A stretch of DNA of 64,000 nucleotides from Bernardetia sp963719525 (GCA_963719525.1 CAVRCG010000004.1:2480001-2544000), one strand, 5' to 3'. Shown: positions 51,856 through 61,732, counted from the first letter of the stretch. Notes: generated by a model not told the origin, from the sequence alone. Numbers and translations: made by a program.

Positions 51856-53274
51856 CTATCCTTCCCGCTTCAAAATCTCCTTCCCCACTTCACAAGAAAG
51901 ACACTTTTTAGGGTTACAATACTGACTATATAATTCTAATAAAGATTGTGATTGTGCTGCCGTTTTTATTTTGAAAGTCGTATCATCGTTTTTGTTTTCT
52001 ACTTTTTCTAACGGTTTATACAAATTTATAACATTATTTTTCTCTGCTTTCAGTTCATTAAGCCACTTTTTAGGCAAATCATCTTCTTTTTGTCGGTACA
52101 AACTATGCGCTATCCGAATAGGAATAATTACATTAATGATTAAATTTTGCTGTGCATCTCTTCCTAAACCAACATTTTCTTTTTTACTTTGCTTTCCAAA
52201 ATGATAATGTGTTTTCCAATATTCTGGTAATTCAGTTTTAAAAAAACTATAAAATTCCTTTAAAGTCGTAGCATTTAGAATTACCGAAAACAAATGATTT
52301 TGCTGTGATAAAAGTCCAATCACTTGTGCTATTCTGACTGTTGGAAAATTAGAAGGACGTAATCTTAAAAATTTCCATTGAGCTAGATTCACTTCTTTTT
52401 CTTGTAGAGAATATTTATGCGATAAAAAACGAAACTCTTTTTGTAAGTTTTCAAAATATTTTTCTTCCAATTCTTCATTGTCTTCACTTTGAATTTCATT
52501 GTTATTTCCAGTTCCTAATTTCCATTTTCTACTTCCTACTTCATTTTCCTCAATAAGAAATCCTGCCATTCCATAAAAAAGAGCTTCTACTTGAAAGGTT
52601 TGATTTGAATGTTTCTTTATAATTTTGAAGGGTAATTCTTTTGCTAGTTGTAAAAATGGTGCATTATTCTTTTTAAAACCAAAATGTTCTAACAAAATTT
52701 GATAACTCGTTTCTTCCCAATCAAAACTGTTTCGTTCTAAAAGTGAAAGTACGTGCCTAGATTTACGAATTAATCGCTCATCTAATGTTCTGTTCATCAT
52801 TTTTTCAAAAGCAGGAATTAATTCTACATTTCCAACTTCTTTATCTCTTGTTTCATTTTCTGTATTCCAATATCCTTGACACGGAATTTTATGTTCATTT
52901 CTCAAAAATTCTTGATAACGTAACCACAAACGCTCATCAATTCTATTCTCCAAAACCAGAACAGGAACTTTCGAACCATTTTTTCTAAAAACTTCTTTCG
53001 GATTTTTCCATACCACATGCAAGATTACATTTTCGTAAGCCTCATTTGTAGCGTGATGATGACTTTCCCAGTTGAAACCGAATGTATCAATTTCTATTGT
53101 TCCTTGCCATTTTGTATTATCAACTTTCAAAACGGCATCTTCAAAATCTGCTCCTGCATCGTGATTGTGTATTCCTGCTGAAATAATTTTTAATTCTTTT
53201 CCTTCTTCTGTCAATAGATTACTTTTATCAAAATATTGAAATTTCCATATATAATGTAAAAACTGTTCGTTCAT
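51856..53274 (-). CDS. DUF2851 family protein
   Basis: A 472-aa protein of the Bacteroidota-wide DUF2851 family: MNEQFLHYIWKFQYFDKSNL, EGKELKIISAGIHNHDAGAD FEDAVLKVDN-like opening, GTIEIDTFGFNWESHHHATN, VILHVVWKNPKEV, and RLRPSNFPTVRIAQVIGLLS later. The early IHNHDAGADF and IEIDTF-type acidic residues with H-rich HHH recall a PD-(D/E)xK-like nuclease core, which is an inference. It ends with a small cysteine motif, CNPKKCLSCEVGKEIL, a possible metal or Fe-S site. Function not established. Confidence 0.85.
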   Translation of the reverse strand: MNEQFLHYIWKFQYFDKSNLLTEEGKELKIISAGIHNHDAGADFEDAVLKVDNTKWQGTIEIDTFGFNWESHHHATNEAYENVILHVVWKNPKEVFRKNGSKVPVLVLENRIDERLWLRYQEFLRNEHKIPCQGYWNTENETRDKEVGNVELIPAFEKMMNRTLDERLIRKSRHVLSLLERNSFDWEETSYQILLEHFGFKKNNAPFLQLAKELPFKIIKKHSNQTFQVEALFYGMAGFLIEENEVGSRKWKLGTGNNNEIQSEDNEELEEKYFENLQKEFRFLSHKYSLQEKEVNLAQWKFLRLRPSNFPTVRIAQVIGLLSQQNHLFSVILNATTLKEFYSFFKTELPEYWKTHYHFGKQSKKENVGLGRDAQQNLIINVIIPIRIAHSLYRQKEDDLPKKWLNELKAEKNNVINLYKPLEKVENKNDDTTFKIKTAAQSQSLLELYSQYCNPKKCLSCEVGKEILKREG

Positions 53275-53600
53275 AACTGGAATAAATAGGATTTGAAGAT
53301 TTTAAGCGTTGTATTAAAGTAGCCGATACTTTCCAAGTGTCGTAAAATATTGTTATTCTGAGAGTTGGAAACTGGCAGCTACTTATAAAAATCAATTTAA
53401 TAAAAATTTACGTTTTATTCGCCTTTGGTTTACCTATTTACCTCTACTTTACCCTTTCAAAATAGTAATTGATAGCCAAAAAGTTAAATTTTGTAGAATA
53501 AACCAAAAATCAAACACCTAGTTTGCACAAGTTGCATACTTTTTGGCTAATTTGTACAACAGAAGACAATCAGAAATTCCAAAATTTCAAAAGAATAAAT
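53275..53600. other. Intergenic region with an imperfect inverted repeat
   Basis: Between divergent genes. An imperfect inverted repeat lies at 53321-53385 (GTAGCCGATACTTTCCAAGT on the left, GTTGGAAACTGGCAGCTAC on the right), related to a sequence at 36213. The rest is AT-rich leader for the PD40/OmpA gene. Confidence 0.45.
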
Positions 53601-55877
53601 ATGATAAAGATAATAAATACTGTAAATATATTTATAAATAAAATTAGCTCTACTTATGGTAAATCAATAAATAACAAAAAATTTAACTTTGTATATCAAA
53701 TCATTTTCCTTTTATTGTTATTTATTTTTTCAGCGATTCCTTCTTACGGACAGCGAAACAAAAATAATATTAAATTAGAAGAATTTCGTCCTATCAACAA
53801 ATCTGGTGCAGTTTATTGTCCGAGCCTTACCTTTTTGAATATCGAAAGCTACCGTTATTATTATGATCCTCGTCAGTTGAAGGTTATAAATCAATTACAA
53901 AAAGAAATAAAAGAAGGAGATAAAACTAAGCTATCAGAACTCAAAAAAGCATTAGATACCTATATTCGTTATTTTGGAATAGAAAATTTCAAGAAAGATT
54001 TAGATTTAATTTGGGCGTATGCACAAGCAGCCGAAGCAACAGGAAATCAGCCTTTAGCATTAGAATTATACAGATTATTAATAAAACATCACAGAGGAGC
54101 AGCCGTAAAAAGTCAGTTGGCGTTTGATTCGTTGGCTTCGGCTAGTGAAAAACCTAAATATGTTCCTTTGAAATATTATTATGACTTAATTGATAAGTGG
54201 CAATTAGTTGATACATTACGCCCACCAGACCAGATGGGAACGAGTATGGGAGAGGAGATAAATTCGCCTTATGAAGAGTACGGTTTAGCAATTGGTCAGA
54301 CAGATTCTATAATTTATTTCACTTCAAAACGTCTTTTGAAAGACACCGTAAATGACCCTGTTCGTAAATATTTACCTGTCAAGTACGATGAAAATTTGTA
54401 TAAATCGGTTCGTTTAGGGGAATTTGGTTGGGATTTTCCTACGCCAATGAAAGAATTTAATACTCCTTATAATGAGGGTTCGCCTTGTATTAGTAGAGAT
54501 GGACAATATATGGCTTTTTCTCGTTGCGATGCGCCAGATGGTTTTGGAGATTGTGATTTATATATTGCTAAATGGGATAAAAAAGATGAAATTTGGGGAG
54601 ATGTGCAAAATTTTGGAGTTTCTGTAAATTCTACTACGTGGGATTCTCACCCTAGTTTTTCGGTTACAGGCGATACATTATTTTTTGCTTCGGACAGGAA
54701 AACAGGTTTTGGAGGAACAGATATTTATTTTACGGTTCGGCAAGGAAGAAAACGCTGGTCGGTTGCTCAAAATATAGGACCAATTATTAATACACAATCC
54801 AATGAGTTAAGTCCGTTTTTACATCCGAGTGATAATATTTTGTATTTTAGTTCGAATGGTCATTTGTTTACTTTTGGGAGTTATGATATTTTTAAGTCTT
54901 ACAAAACAAGTCGTGATACGTGGTGCGAACCCAAAAATTTAGGACCTTTTGTCAATACAAAAAGTAGTGAATATTATTTTACCATCGATGCTGCTGCACG
55001 TCTTTTGTATTATGCACGAGCCGAAAAAGAAGTTCGGTTGATGCGAAATGAACCTGTCGTTCAAGACCCTTACACCAATTCCGATTTGTATTCTTTTCCT
55101 TTGCCGATGGAAGGACAGCCAAAAGCAATCGTTCGTTTTTCTGGAAAAGTAACTGAAAAACAGACAGGAGAAGTTTTTGGAGGCGTTGTAGTGGTGTATG
55201 ATATAGCTGATAAAATTCCGATTGCACCAAAATACATTGATGAAGAAGGTAATTTTGAATTTGAATTAATCGATAAAAAGAAATATTTATTGATTGTAAG
55301 TGGAGATAATTTTTTCCGTTTAGAAGAATTATTTGAGGTAAATGGCGATACCTATAGAGAAGTAGAAGTTCAGGGAGTTCGTCAGAAAGTGGCTTCTTCG
55401 CCAGCCACACAGATAGAAACGATACAGTTTAAGTCGATAGAATTTGCACCAAACAGTACAGGAATTTTACCAAAAATGGAAAATGACCTTCATTTGATTA
55501 TTGATTTTTTGGTAGAACATCCAGATTTTCAACTTGATATTTTTGGGCATACAGATAGCGATGGAGATAAAGAAAAAAACAAAACACTTTCCTTTAAACG
55601 GGCAGAATCTATTAGAGATTACATTTTATCGTATGGAAGATTAGAAGCTGACAGAATAAAACCATTCGGATTAGGGTCTGAAAAGCCGTTAGTTTTTCCA
55701 GAAGTAACCGAAGAAGACAAACGAGTAAACCGTAGAGTAGAATTTAGATTATTCAAAAAAGATATGTTACTTTCTAATCCGAATAAAGAAAATGAAAAAA
55801 GTGAAGAAGAATTAGAAAAAGAACGGCTACAAAATGTAGAAGAGGAAATTAAGGAAAATGAAGAAGGAGATTGGTAA
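53601..55877 (+). CDS. PD40/OmpA envelope protein (PorE-like)
   Basis: A 758-aa protein from ATG 53601; an earlier in-frame TTG is less likely. A hydrophobic signal segment ends SAIPSYGQ. Then come a TPR-like helical part (about 75-170), PD40 beta-propeller repeats (GSPCISRDGQYMAFSRCDAP, SHPSFSVTGDTLFFASDRKT, ELSPFLHPSDNILYFSSNGH), a CarboxypepD_reg-like beta domain (VRFSGKVTEKQTGEVFGGVV), and an OmpA peptidoglycan-binding domain (FQLDIFGHTDSDGDKEKNKT, RVNRRVEFRLFKK). This order matches PorE-type proteins of the type IX secretion and gliding apparatus, anchoring it to the cell wall. The C-terminal tail is glutamate-rich. Confidence 0.88.
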   Translation: MIKIINTVNIFINKISSTYGKSINNKKFNFVYQIIFLLLLFIFSAIPSYGQRNKNNIKLEEFRPINKSGAVYCPSLTFLNIESYRYYYDPRQLKVINQLQKEIKEGDKTKLSELKKALDTYIRYFGIENFKKDLDLIWAYAQAAEATGNQPLALELYRLLIKHHRGAAVKSQLAFDSLASASEKPKYVPLKYYYDLIDKWQLVDTLRPPDQMGTSMGEEINSPYEEYGLAIGQTDSIIYFTSKRLLKDTVNDPVRKYLPVKYDENLYKSVRLGEFGWDFPTPMKEFNTPYNEGSPCISRDGQYMAFSRCDAPDGFGDCDLYIAKWDKKDEIWGDVQNFGVSVNSTTWDSHPSFSVTGDTLFFASDRKTGFGGTDIYFTVRQGRKRWSVAQNIGPIINTQSNELSPFLHPSDNILYFSSNGHLFTFGSYDIFKSYKTSRDTWCEPKNLGPFVNTKSSEYYFTIDAAARLLYYARAEKEVRLMRNEPVVQDPYTNSDLYSFPLPMEGQPKAIVRFSGKVTEKQTGEVFGGVVVVYDIADKIPIAPKYIDEEGNFEFELIDKKKYLLIVSGDNFFRLEELFEVNGDTYREVEVQGVRQKVASSPATQIETIQFKSIEFAPNSTGILPKMENDLHLIIDFLVEHPDFQLDIFGHTDSDGDKEKNKTLSFKRAESIRDYILSYGRLEADRIKPFGLGSEKPLVFPEVTEEDKRVNRRVEFRLFKKDMLLSNPNKENEKSEEELEKERLQNVEEEIKENEEGDW

Positions 55878-55937
55878 AACCAATTTAGAAGTTAGATTTA
55901 AGAATTTAGAAGTAATACAAAATTCAACAAAAAAAGT

Positions 55938-56507
55938 ATGTCCATACCACAAGGAAAAGTTAGTGTAGAAGAATACGAACGCTATCAAGAAATTTCAGAC
56001 GACCGTTTGGAGTTTATCAATGGAACTATTGTAGCAATGGCAGGAGCTACATTAGAACACGAAATGATTATAAAACGAATTATGCGTTTTATTGACGAAT
56101 GTTTAGAGAAAAAAGGCTGTACTGTTGTTACAGGAGGTATGCGTATGCACTCTCCAGAATGCGAAAAAGCTTTTCTATATCCAGATATTCATATTTATTG
56201 TGGAGAAGTAAAAACTCAAAAGCTCAAACACGGAGCGTATGCACTTACAGAACCTACTTTGATAATTGAAGTTCTTTCAACAGGAACAAGAAATTACGAC
56301 AAAGGAGATAAATTTGAATGTTATAGAAAAATAAAGTCGCTCAAAAGATATATTATGGTAGAAAGTGATACAAAGGAAAAAGAACCTACTGTGTATGTTA
56401 GAGATATAGAAAATGAAAAAACGTTTACAGAAAAAATAATAGGAATTGATGAAACGTTAGACATCTTGGGTTGTCAGATTGCAATAAAGGATATTTATGG
56501 TGTATGA
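55938..56507 (+). CDS. Uma2 family endonuclease (DUF820)
   Basis: A 189-aa protein of the Uma2 family with a PD-(D/E)xK-like core: VEEYERYQEISDDRLEFING, GATLEHEMIIKRIMRFIDEC, YPDIHIYCGEVK (catalytic Asp), and EPTLIIEVLSTGTRNYDKGD with the conserved E-V-L-S-x-x-T-x-x-x-D-x-x-x-K. The family is abundant in Cytophagales and cyanobacteria; a role in mobile elements or defence has been suggested but not settled. It follows the PD40/OmpA gene by 60 bases. Confidence 0.88.
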   Translation: MSIPQGKVSVEEYERYQEISDDRLEFINGTIVAMAGATLEHEMIIKRIMRFIDECLEKKGCTVVTGGMRMHSPECEKAFLYPDIHIYCGEVKTQKLKHGAYALTEPTLIIEVLSTGTRNYDKGDKFECYRKIKSLKRYIMVESDTKEKEPTVYVRDIENEKTFTEKIIGIDETLDILGCQIAIKDIYGV

Positions 56508-56618
56508 AATTACTTTATTAATTAAGGATTGATTAAAGCAAAATATTCTTTAAATTTGTAGGGTATTTTTTGCTTAAACTCTAAGGGTTTGGAACAACAA
56601 ACATTATAAAAGCTACTT

Positions 56619-57524
56619 ATGATAAAAACTATTCTGGAAGCCGAATCGGGTTATCAATGGATAGATGTAATCAGTCCGAGTGATAAAGATTTACGAGAAC
56701 TTATTCGTCAGTACAAAATGCCTTCTAATGCCGTAAAGGATTGTATGGCTGCTTTTCACATGCCAAAAGTAGAACCTATTGGCGACTGGACGTATTTTAT
56801 TGTTCGTTATTACGACCTTTATTGTGAAGATGATGCTGATACTATTCAAGAAATTACGAATAAAGTAGCCATTTTTGTAAGTAAAGATTATATTCTTACC
56901 ATCCATAGGACAGGGCAGCCAACCCTTGCACAGCTTGCCAACGAATGGCGAAACGGTTCGCATTCTCGTTATGAAAGTAGCGAACATTTTACCTATAAGC
57001 TCTTAGATATGCTCTTGAAAACCTACGAGTTGGGAATGAACCAAGCGAGTGAGCGATTAGATGCCTATGAAAAAGAGGTTTTTCAAGAGATGAAAGACGG
57101 TTCTATCTTTGAAAGATTGTACCAGCTAAAAAGGCGTGGTTCTGTTTTCAAACGAATGCTTTATCTTACCAAGGAACTGATTATGAATTATATGAAGCAT
57201 TCTAAGGAATATCCTTTAGCGCACCATAATGTTGAGTTTTCGAACTCTCTTTATTATAGAGTTGATGAGCTGCACGAGAATGCAAATAATTTGATTAATC
57301 TTCGTTTGTCTTTGGCTTCTCACCGAACCAACGAAATTATGGGCGTTTTGACTATTTTTTCAGTTTTCTTTCTTCCTCTTACTTTTATTGTAGGTGTTTA
57401 TGGAATGAATTTTAAATCGATGCCAGAACTAGAATCTGAAAACGGTTACACTATCGTTTGGGTAGTTATGATTACGATGGTAGTAGGAATTTATGTTTGG
57501 TTTAAGAAAAAAGGGTGGATATAA
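56619..57524 (+). CDS. corA: CorA-type magnesium transporter
   Basis: A 301-aa CorA-family protein. The N-terminal cytoplasmic domain (about 1-235) is alpha/beta with a long helix (LYQLKRRGSVFKRMLYLTKE). Two C-terminal transmembrane helices follow: the first ends in the selectivity motif VGVYGMNFKSMPE (YGMN), the second is GYTIVWVVMITMVVGIYVWF with a basic tail KKKGWI. It forms a pentameric Mg2+ (or Co2+/Ni2+) channel in the inner membrane. Monocistronic. Confidence 0.93.
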   Translation: MIKTILEAESGYQWIDVISPSDKDLRELIRQYKMPSNAVKDCMAAFHMPKVEPIGDWTYFIVRYYDLYCEDDADTIQEITNKVAIFVSKDYILTIHRTGQPTLAQLANEWRNGSHSRYESSEHFTYKLLDMLLKTYELGMNQASERLDAYEKEVFQEMKDGSIFERLYQLKRRGSVFKRMLYLTKELIMNYMKHSKEYPLAHHNVEFSNSLYYRVDELHENANNLINLRLSLASHRTNEIMGVLTIFSVFFLPLTFIVGVYGMNFKSMPELESENGYTIVWVVMITMVVGIYVWFKKKGWI

Positions 57525-57604
57525 ATGAAAGTTAGAGATAATAAATTTAGTTTCTTGTGAAGCTGTTTATTCTCTCTCTATCTTAGTGGTAATTTTCATT
57601 CCTT

Positions 57605-58516
57605 TCATTTCTTCATTTCTCGCTTTACAAACTCCCTCAAACTATTTGGTTTTTCTCCTGTCAGTTTTTCAAAATCATTACTTACTTTTGGTGGTTTCTG
57701 GAAACGTGGTGCAAAATGTAGCATTATCAAAACGAATATAAAAGCTGTTTCTTCACCTTGCTTTTTCTTATGTATAAAAAATGAAATTGGATTAGGACTT
57801 TTATAAACAAACTGTTCGTGTAGTTCTTCGGTCAAAATGGTAGTTACTTCATCAAAATTCAAGAGTTCGTTTTCAGTTCCTGTAATGGTGTAGGCTTTGT
57901 TTTTATGATTTTCTACATTTGACAAGACACTTGCAACTGCTTTTCCAATATCCTGAACATCTACCCATAAAAATTTTGCCTTTCCAGCAGGTAAATAAAT
58001 TTCGTTCTTTTCCTGCAAATCCTTCTTTAAAGTCGTCGTTAGATTTTGCATAAAGTAACTCGGACGAATAAAGGTATAATTTAGTTTCCCTTTTTCTGCA
58101 CTTTTTAGCAATAACTTTTCAATTTTGGCGTGAGGAATAAACGAAATATCTTCTGCTCCTTGCACCGACAAAAAAACGATATGATTTACAGTTGTGTCTT
58201 CTAATTTAGAGATTAAAGGTTCAAAATATTTCTCTATATCTGCAATCTGTGGAGGACGAAGCAAGAAAATAGTGTTTATTTCTGCTTTTTTTATCGACTG
58301 AATAGTCTTATCAAGATTTTCAAAATCAAAGAAAAGTTTTGTCTCTATTTCTTCTACTTCTTCTACTTCTGTTTTGTCTATATTATCTGTTTTTCTGATT
58401 TTAGAATCAATATGACGACTAGCAACAAACAATTTTTGTTTATCAGAAGGAACAAAAAAATTCAAAATTTCTGTTCCAATATTTCCTGTCGCTCCTGTAA
58501 TGAGTATATTTTCCAT
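57605..58516 (-). CDS. NmrA-like NAD(P)-binding protein
   Basis: A 303-aa short-chain dehydrogenase-type protein: ENILITGATGNIGTEILNFF is the Rossmann start (GxxGxxG), followed by NTIFLLRPPQIADIEKYFEP and NHIVFLSVQGAEDISFIPHA KIEKLL-type block, YTFIRPSYFMQNLTTTLKKD, and KAKFLWVDVQDIGKAVASVL. The layout matches NmrA/YtfG-like NAD(P)H sensors and quinone reductases. Substrate not evident. Confidence 0.85.
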   Translation of the reverse strand: MENILITGATGNIGTEILNFFVPSDKQKLFVASRHIDSKIRKTDNIDKTEVEEVEEIETKLFFDFENLDKTIQSIKKAEINTIFLLRPPQIADIEKYFEPLISKLEDTTVNHIVFLSVQGAEDISFIPHAKIEKLLLKSAEKGKLNYTFIRPSYFMQNLTTTLKKDLQEKNEIYLPAGKAKFLWVDVQDIGKAVASVLSNVENHKNKAYTITGTENELLNFDEVTTILTEELHEQFVYKSPNPISFFIHKKKQGEETAFIFVLIMLHFAPRFQKPPKVSNDFEKLTGEKPNSLREFVKREMKK

Positions 58517-58720
58517 AAAAAATGTAATACGTTTTTATACGTATAATTAGGAGTAAGTAAAAATGAAAATCAATAAAAGTAAAACTTGAAACAAATCTTT
58601 TTGTTTAACAATTTGCATTTATTTAGCCTAATTTATATTATACTATTTAACAAAAAACAGCGATACAGTCAAAGGCAAGCCTTTAACCTACAAATACAAT
58701 ACTACACCGTATTAGGAAAA

Positions 58721-58828
58721 TCATTTCATATTCGTAAAATCCGTGTTATCTGCGTTACGTATTTGTAAAGTTATAAGTTAAAAAAATCACTTCATATTCG
58801 TAAAATCCGTATTATCTGCGTTACGTAT
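58721..58828. repeat. Direct repeat pair, period 66
   Basis: The two blocks differ at few positions (TCATTTC/TCACTTC, CCGTG/CCGTA). The sequence between them, TTGTAAAGTTATAAGTTAAA, is not repeated a third time. Confidence 0.7.
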
Positions 58829-58906
58829 CCACAAAAACTAAACTTTCTTTTTATTAAATTGATGCAAAACGGCTGCAAAATCAGCAATCAAAATTATCTA
58901 AAAAGT

Positions 58907-58950
58907 AAAAATACGATTTATCCGACCCAAAATCGAACAAACCGTATTTT
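58907..58950 (-). terminator. Terminator of TonB receptor gene
   Basis: On the minus strand AAAATACGGTTTG and TAAATCGTATTTTT can pair over about ten bases around a 20-base loop and end in Ts. It lies directly after the receptor stop. Confidence 0.55.
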
Positions 58951-58971
58951 ATCATTTTTGTTCTTCAATTT

Positions 58972-61452
58972 CTAAAACTGCATTTTCAATCCTACTAAAA
59001 AATTACGCCCAGCCTGTGGATAAAAATAATTTTGGCGAACTGTTTCTCCTCCTTCAATATATCCAAATGTATAACCATTACTTTCATACTCTTCACTCAA
59101 AATATTATTAATGAGTAAATTCAATTCTATATTTTTGAAAAATTTGTAAGAAGAGTTATATACAAACTGTAAATCATTTACAAAATAAGCATCCAATTTT
59201 CGTGCATCTGTACTGGTATTATCCAAAAACTGATCGCTTACATATTTTGATAACAAATTTATAGAAAAACCATCTATAGGACGAAAAGTAAACGTATTTG
59301 CAGCAATCAGAGAAGGCGAAAAAGCAATATCTGTTTTTCCATAATTGATTTCTTGTTGTCCTCCATTATCAAAATCATCTACAAATTCTGTAAAACTGTC
59401 TATTTTGTTTTGGCTAAAAGTAGCATTTGCAGACCAAGAAAATTTTTGACTAAATTTATAATCTACTACAATTTCAACTCCTGAACGATAACTCTCATCT
59501 ACATTTTGGCGAGTGTAAGAACCTACATCGTTTACTTGTCCTGTGAGTAATAGTTGGTCGGTATAATCCATAAAATAATAATTGGCCGACAAAGAAAGTT
59601 TGTCAAAACGACCATTCCAACCTAATTCTATATTATCCAAACGTTCAGATTTTGGACGAGTAGAAGGCGTAGATTCTGTAAAATCATCACGATTAGGTTC
59701 ACGATTTGCCCTTGCCCAAGAACCATAAAAACGATGATTATTTAGTTTGTAAGTCAAGCCAAATTTTGGATTAAAAAATGAAAGATTTGCTGTTTGTTCT
59801 ACATTACTAAGGTCGTTATCAAAGCCCAAAAAATCGTAATTAATAGTTCTGATTTGAAGGTCAGCAAAGGCAAAAAGGTTTTCTATAACTTGATAATTTA
59901 CTTTTGCAAAAAGATTAAAATCAGTTTTGGTAGCATCGTTTTCATAATATCTTTGACGAATTTCACTAGTTGAAGCAAACTCTGCCCAAATAATTTCTCC
60001 AAAATGTCCACCTTCATAAATGTTATATCCACCTCCAATTATTGCAGTCAAAGTAGATTGATTTGCCTTGGTTGCACTGCTTTCATAATTTAGATTAAAA
60101 ACAGTTCCGTAAAAATCGTTGTCCAACCAACGACGACGAATTAAGTCAGTAGAATTAATGATGGTAGAGTCATTAATTATAATTTCCTCCAAACCATAAT
60201 CAGAAAAATTTTCATTAGATTTAAACTGCTCAAAATATCCTTTTCCTTTGGTATAATGAAAAGCTACATTTGCTGTAATGTTTTGATTAATTTTTTGGTC
60301 TAAAATAAACTGATAATGGTCTTGTCCATAGTTATCGATTTCATTTTCGTAGCCTACAAGCTCGTTGTAAGTACGATTTCCTTCTTCCAAAATTTCTTGT
60401 GGTACACCATTCCACGCTTGAAAAGTCTGCTCTCGTCCTCCAAAAATATTCAATTTTATACTTGTTCCTGTTTTGTTTTGATAGACACCAGAAACAAAAA
60501 AAGATTTCAAATCTGAAAAGGCTTCATCAATAAATCCATCTGAAGTAATTTTTGAAAACCTTCCAGAAAATTTTATTCTATCTTCTAAAAGTCCTGTATG
60601 AAATTGAAGAGTATGGCGAAACGTATTAAACGAACCAAAAGAATTATTGATTTCTGCGCCTGCTTGGTCTTGTGGTTCTTGCGTAGCAATATTTACAGAC
60701 GCACCAAACGCACCTGCACCATTTACAGAAGTTCCTACTCCTCTTTGAATTTGAACCGAACTAGCCGAACTAGCAAAATCAGGCATATTTACCCAAAAAA
60801 CACCTTGCGATTCGGCATCATTCAACGGAATTCCATTTACGGTAACGTTGGTACGAGTGGCATCACTTCCACGAATTCGCATTCCTGTATAACCTATCCC
60901 TGCACCTGCATCAGAAGTACTGACAACAGAAGGCGTATATTGCAACAAAATCGGTAAATCTTGTCCTAAATTACGTTCTTCTAGTTGTTCTTTGTTTATT
61001 TCTGTAAGTGTAACAGGATATTCTCTATATGATTTTATTATGATTTGAGAAAGTGTTTTTCCATCTTGCAACACAATTTCAAAATTCATATCAGCGTTTA
61101 GCGTAACATTTTTTTCTAAGGTCTGATAACCAATATAAGAAATTTGTAATCTATATTCCTTCAAAATATCAAAGTTAGAAACAGAAGATGCTGGCAGGTT
61201 TGCAAGAACAAACTCTCCCTTTGTATTCGTAATTGTTCCTTTCTTTAGGTTTCCTTTAGCAGAATTTAGAAGAACAGTTGCACCGATAAGATTTTCTCCT
61301 TTTGTATCTTTTACTGTTCCTGTAATGGAATAGTTATCTGTATTAGGTTGGGCAAGAGAAGACGTAGAGAAAGAAATAGAAGAAGAAAGAAAGATGATAA
61401 TAGAAAAAATACAAGATACATTCGAAACTAAATTTGAATACAAGTTTTTCAT
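58972..61452 (-). CDS. TonB-dependent outer-membrane receptor, thiamine-related
   Basis: An 826-aa receptor: signal peptide ending SSLAQ, a CarboxypepD_reg-like domain (YSITGTVKDTKGENLIGATV, about 42-130), a plug domain (LEERNLGQDLPILLQYTPSV, GMRIRGSDATRTNVTVNGIP, SVQIQRGVGTSVNGAGAFGA), and a 22-strand barrel region ending FYPQAGRNFLVGLKMQF with terminal Phe. A TPP riboswitch and its own promoter precede the gene, so the likely cargo is thiamine or a thiamine precursor. No thi genes lie alongside. Energised by TonB-ExbBD from the inner membrane. Confidence 0.93.
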   Translation of the reverse strand: MKNLYSNLVSNVSCIFSIIIFLSSSISFSTSSLAQPNTDNYSITGTVKDTKGENLIGATVLLNSAKGNLKKGTITNTKGEFVLANLPASSVSNFDILKEYRLQISYIGYQTLEKNVTLNADMNFEIVLQDGKTLSQIIIKSYREYPVTLTEINKEQLEERNLGQDLPILLQYTPSVVSTSDAGAGIGYTGMRIRGSDATRTNVTVNGIPLNDAESQGVFWVNMPDFASSASSVQIQRGVGTSVNGAGAFGASVNIATQEPQDQAGAEINNSFGSFNTFRHTLQFHTGLLEDRIKFSGRFSKITSDGFIDEAFSDLKSFFVSGVYQNKTGTSIKLNIFGGREQTFQAWNGVPQEILEEGNRTYNELVGYENEIDNYGQDHYQFILDQKINQNITANVAFHYTKGKGYFEQFKSNENFSDYGLEEIIINDSTIINSTDLIRRRWLDNDFYGTVFNLNYESSATKANQSTLTAIIGGGYNIYEGGHFGEIIWAEFASTSEIRQRYYENDATKTDFNLFAKVNYQVIENLFAFADLQIRTINYDFLGFDNDLSNVEQTANLSFFNPKFGLTYKLNNHRFYGSWARANREPNRDDFTESTPSTRPKSERLDNIELGWNGRFDKLSLSANYYFMDYTDQLLLTGQVNDVGSYTRQNVDESYRSGVEIVVDYKFSQKFSWSANATFSQNKIDSFTEFVDDFDNGGQQEINYGKTDIAFSPSLIAANTFTFRPIDGFSINLLSKYVSDQFLDNTSTDARKLDAYFVNDLQFVYNSSYKFFKNIELNLLINNILSEEYESNGYTFGYIEGGETVRQNYFYPQAGRNFLVGLKMQF

Positions 61453-61502
61453 AATTTCCGTTTTGTTTTAATGTTTCTGGAAAAGTAAAACGGAAAGGGG
61501 AT

Positions 61503-61549
61503 AAAAAATAGCAACGCTTATTAGGGTTTGCTTACAAACCATTGCTAAC
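61503..61549 (-). terminator. Riboswitch-controlled terminator hairpin
   Basis: On the minus strand GTTAGCAATGGTTTG and CAAACCCTAATAAGCGTTGC pair (GGTTTG/CAAACC plus AGCAA/TTGCT) and are followed by TATTTTTTAT. Located between the TPP aptamer and the receptor ATG, it is the likely expression platform: with ligand bound, transcription stops here. Confidence 0.6.
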
Positions 61550-61589
61550 GTTTTCTTGATTGACTATTTTAAATAAGATTAAAATGAGG

Positions 61590-61724
61590 AGCGAATCCCT
61601 ACGCTTGCATTACCAAGTTCAGGTTCATCTACAAAATTTTGTATAGGGTATAATCTCAGCCTTTACTTTTTTGTTTCTGCATTTCTACAAAAACTAAAAA
61701 AAATATCAGCACCCCTTTCGCATC
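61590..61724 (-). promoter_or_regulatory. TPP riboswitch (THI element)
   Basis: Read on the minus strand: AAAGGGGTGCTGATA at the 5' end, then GGCTGAGATTATACCC and GAACCTGAACTTGGTAATGC, then AAGCGTAGGGATTCGC. These are the P2-J2/3 (CTGAGA...ACCC) and P4-P5 (CCTGA...GGTAATGC...GCGTAGGGA) signatures of the thiamine-pyrophosphate aptamer. It lies 138 bases before the TonB receptor ATG and is followed by a terminator-like hairpin. Confidence 0.93.
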
Positions 61725-61732
61725 ACAAAGGT
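61725..61732 (-). promoter_or_regulatory. -7 box for riboswitch-receptor transcript
   Basis: On the minus strand TACCTTTG, matching TAnnTTTG, ends one base before the riboswitch region, so transcription would start at its 5' edge. A TTTG about 21 bases further upstream (near 61754-61757) could be the -33 element. Confidence 0.55.

Larger units (their letters stand above)
58517..58971. other. Intergenic region with a 66-bp-spaced direct repeat
   Basis: No gene. It contains two near-identical ~42-base blocks (TTCATATTCGTAAAATCCGT followed by TATCTGCGTTACGTAT) at 58721-58762 and 58787-58828, and the terminator of the TonB receptor gene at 58907-58950. Confidence 0.6.
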
